DNA from: Nothopassalora personata
Lineage: Eukaryota; Ascomycota; Dothideomycetes; Mycosphaerellales; Mycosphaerellaceae
Direction of reading: 5' to 3'
Assembly: GCA_033816765.1 (NCBI GenBank)
Contig: CM066292.1
Coordinates: 1,612,001-1,676,000, forward strand
Length of the DNA: 64,000 bases
The position numbers were made by a program, and so were the translations under genes. Below, one piece after another: positions 34,431 to 42,999 of this stretch. The notes beneath the pieces are model-generated. The model searched no databases. It saw only the letters and a list, made by a program, of their open reading frames with translations, and had not been told where the DNA came from. How positions within the stretch are numbered: position 1 is the stretch's first letter; each line of letters starts with the position of its first letter.

Positions 34431-36468
34431 GGGTAGTCGGGCGCGGTGGCATCTGGTAGTTCCAGAGCTCACACTCCTTGTCGGTCAGCTGGTGACCTGG
34501 CTTGCGGCACTTCTTGCACAGTCTCTCCTTTATGCAACGCTCAGTCTCAGCGTCGTCAAGAAGAGTGAGGTGCTTGAACTCAGCTGGGCGAGAGTCCCAT
34601 GGCAGGCGGTCCACCTTGCGGCGATTCTTTGAGCCGCCTCCGCCAGATCCGGCTGGAGTGGTGCCGTTGGGCTTGTCGTCCTTCTTGTCGTCCTTCTTGT
34701 CGTCCTTCTTGGCCGTAGACTTCTTCTTCGGGTGAAGAGTCTCGGCGACCTTGAAATCCTCCTTAGCCTTGAACAGGGCATCGACTGCTTCGCTGAGGGT
34801 CTTAGGGTTTGCTTGCTGATAGCGGATCAGATAGCGGTAGTTGAGCTTGCGCATGAGGTTGTCCATAGCGTCTTCTCCGGTCATGCGCATCAAGTTGGCA
34901 TAACGGCGCCACTCGCGGTAGAGTTCGGCGAAGGAGTCCTTGGAGTTGTCCTCTGGCTGCTTTAACACAGCCATGTTGTCGCGAGCGCGGCCGACGGGGT
35001 TGCGATCGCCGTACCACTCGATGAGGGACTTCATCATCTTGTTAACTGATGAATACGGGCGCTCGCTTCCGCTCATGATGCCTGCGATGGATGGAACCTT
35101 CGGGTTGAGCAGCGCCCAAGCGCCTCCGTCGGTGTAATCCAGTATGAACTTGAGCACGGCATCCTTGTCACGGAACGTGGTGGCGGCGAGCTTGGTCTCC
35201 AGTGCGCTGAGCCACTTCTTAAGCGATGGTCCCTTTAGGTCGCCTTCCTTGCTGAGGTCGCCTTGAAACTTATGCTTGGGGCCTTCGACACTTCGGTCCG
35301 TCTTCCAAGGACGATCGAGTGACTCGTCGATGTCCAGGATGTTGTTGAAGTTGATCTTAGTGACCTTCTTGGTCTTCTTGGACTTGCGGCGGCGAGCGCG
35401 GCGGTCATCGTCTGAGGACTCGTCGCTGCTACTGCTGCTGCTGCTGTCACTGCTATCCGGATCGTATCTCGGCTTCCTGCTCTTGCGCTGCTTGCCAGCC
35501 CTGTCCTTCTTGCTAACCTCTTCACCTGACTCATCGGATGAGTCTCCGCCGCTGGACTGCTTGCCAGTCCTGCCTTGGTCCTTCGGCGGTGATGGCTCTC
35601 TTCCAGCACGTCGACGAGAGATGGAACGTGAGAGCGAGGAGCGACGATCCTTGCCTCGTGCTTCGGTGCGCCCACGCTGCTCGGCTGCTTCGAGCTCCTT
35701 AGCATGCGCGTTGCGAAGGGCTTGGATGTCGCGCTCGTGATCGGCAACGGCTTCTTCGTAGTTGTCCACTTCACGCTCCAGCTCTCCAATGCGAGCCTCT
35801 CGCTCCTTGACCCAGACCATTGCTTGCTTGGCATGCTCGTACGCTTTCTGGGAGTCAGTTGGAATGGGCAGGGCCTTAAGTGCATCGAGTTCGATCTTAA
35901 CGGTGTCCAGGTCCTTCATAACTGTGTCGCGCTCAGCGCTGGCGGTATCACGATCGGCGGTGACTTTAGCCAGGTGGTCGCGCAGGTCCTTTTGCTGGGC
36001 ATCGGAGGCCTTCAGTAACTTGTCCAAGTCCGACACCTGCTTCTTCGCATCCCCGAGATCCTTTTGAACCTTGTCGAGTTCCTTCTGAACTTTGTCTCCA
36101 TATTCTTGGCTCTGGTGACAGCTCGTGTACAACATCTCTACAAGCTTCGAGACGTTGCGGTATTCCTGTTCGCCGCGGCGGAGGATGAAGTGGATGGCGG
36201 GAGGTGCGGAAACGTCGCTGCCGTACAGCTTCTCGAACTTCTCGATATCGAGTTGAGTGAGGGACTTAAGTGTCGCTCGATAGGTCTTCGCGACTTGTTG
36301 TGCTTCCTCGGCTCCCTCTTCTGCTTCGTCCGTCGCTGCATCGTCCATGTAGTCCACGGCTACCATAGCCTCCTTGCCTTCTTCCTCGATGATCTCGTCG
36401 TCGTGTAGGAAATCGCTGATGTTAAGGTATGGCTGTGGATCAGTGACGGGCTTGCCTAGTTCAATCAT
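34414..36468 (-). CDS. gag: Young chromovirus Gag
   Basis: An intact 684-codon ORF that starts with ATG at 36468. The N-terminal half has a long Gln/Lys/Asp-rich heptad-like stretch (about residues 105-275, a predicted coiled coil), then an Arg/Ser-rich segment and a Ser/Asp tract (about residues 330-355) before a basic patch. The capsid-like part follows (FQGDLSKEGDLKGPSLKKWL ... AELYREWRRYANLM, about residues 400-560). Near the C-terminus is a zinc knuckle CKKCRKPGHQLTDKEC, with spacing C-x2-C-x4-H-x6-C; the last gap is longer than the usual x4. Gag forms the virus-like particle and binds the RNA. The coiled-coil extension makes it longer than most gypsy Gags. No RIP stop is present. Confidence 0.93.
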   Translation of the reverse strand: MIELGKPVTDPQPYLNISDFLHDDEIIEEEGKEAMVAVDYMDDAATDEAEEGAEEAQQVAKTYRATLKSLTQLDIEKFEKLYGSDVSAPPAIHFILRRGEQEYRNVSKLVEMLYTSCHQSQEYGDKVQKELDKVQKDLGDAKKQVSDLDKLLKASDAQQKDLRDHLAKVTADRDTASAERDTVMKDLDTVKIELDALKALPIPTDSQKAYEHAKQAMVWVKEREARIGELEREVDNYEEAVADHERDIQALRNAHAKELEAAEQRGRTEARGKDRRSSLSRSISRRRAGREPSPPKDQGRTGKQSSGGDSSDESGEEVSKKDRAGKQRKSRKPRYDPDSSDSSSSSSSDESSDDDRRARRRKSKKTKKVTKINFNNILDIDESLDRPWKTDRSVEGPKHKFQGDLSKEGDLKGPSLKKWLSALETKLAATTFRDKDAVLKFILDYTDGGAWALLNPKVPSIAGIMSGSERPYSSVNKMMKSLIEWYGDRNPVGRARDNMAVLKQPEDNSKDSFAELYREWRRYANLMRMTGEDAMDNLMRKLNYRYLIRYQQANPKTLSEAVDALFKAKEDFKVAETLHPKKKSTAKKDDKKDDKKDDKPNGTTPAGSGGGGSKNRRKVDRLPWDSRPAEFKHLTLLDDAETERCIKERLCKKCRKPGHQLTDKECELWNYQMPPRPTTQSEKA

Positions 36469-36818
36469 CTTCTAATACTGGCGGTCTTGTTCTTGCTCTT
36501 GCGTCGCATCGCGACCTTGAGTCTGTGTGTTGAGTACCGACTCGCGTTGCACCACTGGTCGCATTGCCAGCAGCGACTAGCGTCCATTCTGACGCACCAT
36601 CTCGTTACCTTGGGCGCGATGGGGTGTCGCGCTTGTTGACTTGGGGTGTTGACTTAACTTGGGCACGTCTTCTCTGCGTGCGTTTGTTGACTTAACTTGA
36701 GTGCGTTTGTCGTCGCACTTTTCTTGGAGTCGCACTCGGCCTGTGGACTCAACGCGCTTGTCGCGTTACTTGATCTGCCCTTCGCAGATCCTTCGCAGCT
36801 TGTCTGCGGAAAAGAACG

Positions 36819-36827
36819 GTCTAACAA
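36819..36827 (-). other. Primer-binding site complementary to its own LTR (self-priming)
   Basis: Two bases inside the 5' LTR the coding strand reads TTGTTAGAC. Its exact 9-base complement GTCTAACAA occurs in the same LTR (plus-strand coordinates 36860-36868). No tRNA-type TGG box is present. This matches the Tf1-type mechanism, in which the RNA 5' end folds back as primer. Confidence 0.65.
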
Positions 36828-36829
36828 AG

Positions 36830-36990
36830 TGTAAGGGCACCTGCTTAGGTAGTACGAAGTTGTTAGACAAGCTATCTAAGAGGTGCGCGAGGCGCGAGAA
36901 GTTAATATACAAGCCGAGGCACGCGGGTCGGCCCGGGCCCGGTCACGTAACTCGCCACGTTCACTCGCTGTGCGGCCATGGGCCGTCACA
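36830..36990 (-). repeat. 5' LTR of the young chromovirus
   Basis: 161 bp, identical to 29590-29750. It is followed by the duplication CCGAG at 36991-36995 and holds the segment complementary to the primer-binding site. Confidence 0.96.
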
Positions 36991-37892
36991 CCGAGGGCGA
37001 AGTAGAATAGTTATTCGTCCGGGAGTATATTCTTCTTCTACGTATCTTTAAGGTCGAGCTAGGCGGGGTATATACGGGTAGTACGGATACCGAACATAGA
37101 TCGTATAAGGGTATCGGCGAGGACGTTTAATATACGACCCTCGATATCGGAGTTACGGCGGGCGAGGACCTCTTCGTTATTATCGGCGAGCCGTAATACG
37201 AACTCCTTATCCTACGGGCGTCCGAAGGGGTCGTTACGGCGAATAGTATCTATACGTACGGGACCTATCTTAGCGGTAACCTTAACCTACTCGACGAACT
37301 AGCTTTAGTACTTAGCCTATAGCGCCTAGTTAACGCTCTCGTCGGTACATAGGATGTAGTATATTATAGCGTAGAGCTAACCGATTCGGTTTATCCGGCC
37401 GCCTATCTATAAGATAGCGCGTAGACTTAGGTAGTCTATAACGATTATAACGTAGCTACCTTCCTAAAGGTTTATAGACTCGGTAGCCGAGCGCGAGGAA
37501 TAGATAAGAACCTATATACGAGGGTCGGTATTAAAGGCTCGTTCGGCGAGTACGCGGGTACGGTTCTTAATACCGGCCCGGATAATACGGTACTCAAATC
37601 CGAGGAGAATATAGACGATTTCCGCTAGTATAATCGAGATAGGTTCGTAGTAGTAGATAATAACTTTTTTATTTCCCTAGACTAGGTATCGGTAGAGTAG
37701 GAAGACTAAGATCTAATACTTAAGGGCCGACCGAATAATCCAATTAAGATACTCGGCCCGGGTATTAGGCTTATAAGACTAGAGATCGTTCTTCGTAGAG
37801 GCGTAGTAGAAGGAGAACGGATCGGTCTCGCTATAGGCCCTATACGACGCAATTAGCCTAGTCTATAGAATATAGCGCGGAGATATATATAA

Positions 37893-37935
37893 CTTAGAAA
37901 GGTCTAAGTAAATTAACGACTTAGACTAATCTAAG
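37893..37935 (-). repeat. Hairpin module d
   Basis: Two 16-bp palindromes, 37893-37908 (CTTAGA-AAGG-TCTAAG) and 37920-37935 (CTTAGA-CTAA-TCTAAG), starts exactly 27 bp apart. It lies in the SNF2-type gene between readable coding blocks, probably in an intron whose ends I could not fix. Confidence 0.65.
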
Positions 37936-39434
37936 TCGGGGAGCAACTTATAATTTAGAGACGGTCTTAGACTTAGTATTAACGCGGCGGGCTAGTAGTC
38001 GAGTAGTAAGCGGGTAGTTAGCGGTAAGGACGAGTAACCGGCGGAGGGAGGTAGCGTAGCCGCTAGTATCTATTACGTCGTCGTCCTCGTCGATAGTAAA
38101 TAGCTTCGGCGCCTTACTAGAGCCTAGGTATATATCGTAGGCTAGGTTATATAGGGCGGTAGAGATAGGATTAGCCCGGGCCTTGAGGTAGACGAAGGTT
38201 AGGGGAGGGATACTATCGTAGATAACTATTTTGTAGTTAAAGACTCGGATCTTCTAGCCCTTAACGTAGCGTAGCTAGATAATGCCTAGCGCTAGCGGAG
38301 CAGAGAAAATAGCGGAGCCGTCTTCGGCCGTAACGCTCTAGATAAAGCGGCCGGGATAGAGGGCGGTAAGGTAGATCTAGGGAAGAGTATAGCCTTAGTA
38401 GAGGGGAGACGGCGTATCGGAGATAGCGAACTAATCGCGATAGTAGTCCCGGGTAAACTCCGCGCCTAGCGAGCGGTAGGAGGCTAGGTTAAGGCCGTCT
38501 TCTACTAATTCCGGTACTAGGAGCTTCCTAATATACTAAAATAAAAATCGGAGTAGAGCGCCGGCGTCTACGATCGTATTACGGAACACGGTAGCCGTAA
38601 CTAGGATAAAGCCGATAAGGGGCTAAAGTTAGTAGATCGTATCGCTCTAGAGGGTATAGGGGTTAATAAGATTATAAGCCTCGTCGCTAACTACGTAACT
38701 AAACATCGTAGGGTTAGTAAGTAATAGGCGGTTATTGGTAACATCCGGTAGCGGCGGACGTCGCCTCGCGTACCTCTAGGACGGACCTAGCAATAGCCGC
38801 TACGGCTTTTCGTCGTTACGGTCGGTATCGCTATCGGGGTCGCTATCGGTAGTACTCTCTACGCGGGCGTCGAGGTTGCTATTATCGTTAGCCTATAGTC
38901 TACCGTTCTTACTATCCTTACGGGCCTTACGGGTCTTACGGGCTTTACGCTTCTTAAGGCGGGTCTAGTAGAATACGCCGGGCTTAAGGACTTTCCCGTA
39001 CTATAACTAATTCTTAGTAATAATAATAGTCTTAGAGGTTATAATATCGTCGGGATCGAGGGTAGCTACGAAGGCCTCGAGACCTACTAAGGTATTCGGT
39101 ACGATATATTCGTAGTCGCCCGACTAAGTCGTCGTATTAGACTTACCGAGGGAGTAGAAGGTAACTACGCGGAAGTAGTTACGCTAGCTAGGTGTATATA
39201 TATATCTAGTACCGTCGGTAATCTAGGCGGATAGGCCGTTAGGAGGGTAGACGGTAAGGACCGGACGATAGAGTAGGTAAGGGCTAGTAATCTCGGTAAA
39301 CGCCGCGCGGCGCGCCGGCGTGTCGTCGTAGTCGTCGTAGTCGTCGTAGTCGTCGTCGTCGAGCTCCTCGAGATAGGTATAGTAGGTAGCTATATAGGAA
39401 TTAGTATAGAGTAAAACGCGAATAAACGCGATAC

Positions 39435-39513
39435 CTAACTTAGACGGGTCTAAGCTACCGCAAGACTTAGACCTATCTAAGTAAGGCGATAATTAAACGT
39501 AAGGGAGACGTAC
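39435..39513 (-). repeat. Intron carrying hairpin module b
   Basis: A 79-bp presumed intron (GTACGT...TTAG) of the SNF2-type gene. The exons join in phase 1 to a good frame (after G: IAFIRVLLYTNSYIATYY). Palindromes at 39439-39454 (CTTAGAC-GG-GTCTAAG, perfect) and 39466-39481 (CTTAGA-CCTA-TCTAAG), starts 27 bp apart. Confidence 0.7.
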
Positions 39514-40912
39514 CTTAGTAGTCCTAGAGCGTTAAGTAAGTCTACTCGGCTAGTCGTATTAACGTTAGGTAGACCTCTAGGGTCTTACCGAGTCCGACGT
39601 CGTCGCCTAGGATATACGAGCGTATAAGGTAGCGAAGTATATAGGCCGCCTAGGTAGCGGCGGTAGCCTACTAGGGCTTTAGGTATAGGCTACCGGCGCG
39701 GATAGCGAAGGGGAGTTCGCTAATCGGGTCGTTCGTACCGTCCGAACGGTATTTAATGTCTAGGTTGAGATACTTTACGGCGTCTTTAAAGGAGGGTAAG
39801 TAGGCGCTCTAGCCGTTTATATTACTACTTAGCTTAGTAAAGGCCTTACCGATTATCGTCGTTACCGGGACATCGTCCTCGAGCTCTTATAGCGCGAAGG
39901 GTTTCTAGTAGCTAATCGCCTCCGGGCCTATAACCTCCTTAAACCCTATATTATTAATACAGCTCGGCGATTCGAATAGGATCTCTACGCCTTCGGTAAG
40001 GTAGACTATTAATCGGTTACGGACGTCCGGTATTATAGTATCGAGGCGCTAAAAAAACTCTATAGTAGGCGTAATACCAAATAAACCGTAAATAATACTA
40101 TCTAACGCGGCTAGGGTAGCGTCTTTGCGGTTATTACGAGCGGCCTAGTATTCTTTAGCTAGCTCGAACGAGGAGATACCTCGAATACCGCTACTAGTAT
40201 CGGCTAATATCGCTATAGCTACTCGGTAGCGACGATCCTACTACTCGTTATTAGTACGGGCGGGTACGACCGGGACGTAGACGACGGGCGATAATTTACC
40301 CGTAGGTTTCTAGATATTCTACGGCTTAGCGAGGTCGTATTTACTACGGACCTTACTAGTACTATTACCCTTAACCTAGCGATAGTAGTAGTACTAATAG
40401 ATAATATTAAGCGCGCGGAAGAGGTCCTCGCCGCGTATAGGGAAGCCCTCGACCGGGTATACGACCGGTAGGGTAGGGTCGAGGGGAGTACTAAAGAAGA
40501 TATCCGGTAGATAGCGGACATTAGAATACTCGAGATCTATCTTTACCTAGTACCTATTTACGGTATAATATATCTTATAAGCGGTTCGGAGAACGTAGAG
40601 TAATACCCGACGGCCTTTCTATAGCCTAGTAGTAGGGAAGACGCCGCTATTTAAAGCAGTATTAAAGGCGGTATCGTCGTTAGGGTTAGCGGTAAGGGTA
40701 GGTACCGCGAGGGACTTAGCGTCTAGTTCGAGGAGTTAGCGTATAAAGGTCTTCGGGATAGTACTAGGGCGGTCTTCCTTATTACCGTCTTCGTATACGA
40801 TACTAAAGGAGTCCTAGTTAACGGGTTAGTACGCGGCCGAGTAACGATTACGGCTAATCGGTACCGAACTTAGAAGATACTAAGTCCGTATCTAAATAAC
40901 CGATAAAAGCCC

Positions 40913-40982
40913 CTAACTTAGACGGGTCTAACTACGCGAAGAACTTAGACCTCTCTAAGTTAGGTGCTTTTAAGCGATTTAC
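40913..40982 (-). repeat. Probable intron carrying hairpin module c
   Basis: Palindromes at 40917-40932 (CTTAGA-CGGG-TCTAAC) and 40944-40959 (CTTAGA-CCTC-TCTAAG), starts 27 bp apart. GTAAAT at 40982 and TTAG ending at 40913 would give a 70-bp intron, but the frame across it is ambiguous. Confidence 0.6.
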
Positions 40983-41700
40983 GGGGATAAATATATACCT
41001 AATAGCCCTTACCCTACTATTAGAGGGTAGGCGCGAGTAGTACGTAGAGCGGCTTAAAGTCCTCTACGTCGGTTACGCCGAGGTAGCTACGGAGGTAATT
41101 ATTCGACGACTTAATCTACCGGAGTTCGAGGCCGGAGACGTAGATGCCCTAGGCTAGGTTAAAGGGACTAACGGGCCGTCCGTTAGCGACTAGCTCCTCG
41201 AGGTAGTCGGCGTACTCCTAGAGGTACTATTTCTATTAAGCTTTACGCTTAGGGCGAACGTCTTTCGTAGTCGTAACCCGACTCCGGCTATTTCCCTCGC
41301 CTTTATAGACGCGACGATTCTTAGTACGAGGCTTTTGCACGGGAGAAATAGCGCTATCGTAGTCTAACGTCGAGTCCTCGCTATCGACGAACTCCTTAGA
41401 CTTAATATCCGGCCGCTTAGAGGTAGGTCTCTTCGCGGGGCGTCTAGGGCTCGAGTTCTAGTTAGCGCGCCGCTTTAGGAGAGGGTCCTTCGTCGTAAAA
41501 GGGGAAGTACTATTGTCCGATACGCTATCGAGGTCTAATAGCATTATATTACTATTAACGATAGCCTTCGACTTTACTAGTAGCCGCTAGAAGACGGATT
41601 ACTTAGTAGGGCGTCCGGGGTCGAGTAGGTCCTCGTCGCGGCGGCGTTTACGCTCTAATATAGTAAGCTCTAGTATAGTTAGTATAGTTACGTGTCGAGT

Positions 41701-42999
41701 AGGTGTAGGGTACGGGCTAATAGATAGGGGAAATATACTCTAGCTTAGAGAGGTCTAGGTAAGCGGAAAAGAGTAGTCGGCGCGGTATTATAATATAGAT
41801 AGATAGGTTTAAGTATCGAGAAAAAAGAGGATAAGCTCTACCGGTATACGTATAGACCCGCGGGCCGCGTTTACGTTTATGCGTATATACCGGCCGTCTA
41901 GTAAGAACGGACTATATTATAAAGCTAGACGACGTTCCTAAGTTTACTAGTAATCTAGTATAGTAGAATAGGATACTTATCTAAAGCTATAATGTAAATA
42001 AAAATAAGCTCGGCTCTAGCGTCGCGCTAGCGTCGGTACGGGCCCGGCGCGTATACGTATAACGCCGCTACCGCGTAACTCTATTAATTACTAATTAATA
42101 CATACTAAACTCGGCGGCGCTTACCGGCGAGTACGTACGCTACGTATATACTCGGCTTAGACGATCTAACTTATGTTACTCTCGAGTAGGTAGTAGTATA
42201 AGCTATATTAATACGAGTTAGGGGTAGCTATAGCGCTTAGTTACTACTATACGTATATGTCCGACCTAGACGATCTAAGTTATATTATTCTCGAGCGGGT
42301 AGTAGTTATATTACTTTATCGTTTTCGACGGCTTATATATAAGTCGATAACCTATACTAGTTCGTGCCGGAAAACCGCGTAGTCGAGTTCGCCGCCCTTA
42401 CGCCTATCGAGCTTTTAGGTTAAATAGAACGAGCTACTACGTATAATAAAATGTCGGTAGGGCACGATTAGCTTAAGCTTATAGGTAAGGAGCATAGGTA
42501 GAAACGGGTTAACTAGGAAAGTGTTATAGACCCGCTTAAGTCTATAGAACGCCGGTAGAGGTCTTAAGAGGCCGACGTTAAACGTCTAGGTAGGTACGCC
42601 GAGCTTAAGGACCGGCTTAATCTTCTATAGCGAAGGTAACTACTTATAGAGTACGCTATTCTTAAGGAGTAGTATAATTAAGCTAGGAAGCGGTCGAAGA
42701 ATTCTAGGAGAGAGTTCCGATATCTCGAGGGAAGAATATTACTAAAGGGAAGATATAGTAATCTATAAATCGGGCGGGTCTATTAGATCTATCTAAGACG
42801 GGTTACTAGGGTTAGATAGTATAGAGATGCTAATAATATATACGATAATCTACTAATCGGGATGTTACGGTAGATCTATCTAAGTCGGGTTATATTCTAT
42901 TCGATAGATTAGTTACCTATTACTAGCTACCGGTTACGTACTAGTACTGTTAATATTCCTAAACTTATCTAACGCCCGTGCCGCTATAACTATAGCCTA
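41701..42999. other. RIPed spacer with isolated palindrome copies
   Basis: Lies between the SNF2-type gene and the RecQ-type gene. Single copies of the palindrome occur at 41744-41759 and, as half-degenerate forms, at 42782-42797 and 42869-42884. On the plus strand 42390-42800 reads as a Lys/Arg/Trp-rich frame with TAG as Trp, but I cannot assign it to a family. Confidence 0.45.

Larger units (their letters stand above)
29590..36990 (-). mobile_element. Young chromovirus (Ty3/gypsy) with identical LTRs
   Basis: A 7401-bp element with two 161-bp LTRs that are identical base for base (29590-29750, 36830-36990), flanked by the 5-bp duplication CCGAG (29585-29589 and 36991-36995). LTR ends are TG...CA. 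Unlike everything around it, it has normal base composition, with many CpA and TpG, and long ORFs for gag and pol on the minus strand. Identical LTRs mean recent insertion. It sits in the C-terminal exon region of the RIPed SNF2-type gene. Five pol nonsense codons, all explicable by C to T at CpA or its complement, show that mutation has started. Confidence 0.96.
36996..41700 (-). pseudogene. RIPed SNF2-type ATPase/helicase gene, main part
   Basis: A large minus-strand gene, readable when TAG/TAA are taken as mutated Trp/Gln. Helicase motif I is GDDVGLGKT (39581-39607) in the context AAYILRYLIRSYILG. Motif II reads DEAY (38674-38685) in SDEAYNLINPYTL, where CAT/CAC to TAT explains the lost His of DEAH; motif III is LVTATVF near 38600. 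Motif VI survives as a broken QxxGRxxRIG block near 37380-37415. An N-terminal basic/acidic region starts near 41.6 kb (ATG at 41544 is in frame but may be internal). Introns: 39435-39513 and a probable one at 40913-40982. SNF2 proteins remodel chromatin or help repair; the exact subfamily is not clear. The 3' end continues at 28916-29589 beyond the young chromovirus. Confidence 0.72.

Noticed and set aside
29620..36408. Many plus-strand open frames across the young chromovirus
   Set aside because: They are shadows of the minus-strand gag and pol frames in GC-richer DNA and show no domain.
40219..40521. Minus-strand open frame of 100 codons (Ser/Thr/Arg-rich)
   Set aside because: It is out of frame with the SNF2-type coding sequence, which reads smoothly in another frame over the same bases (YPVEGFPIRGEDLFRALN).
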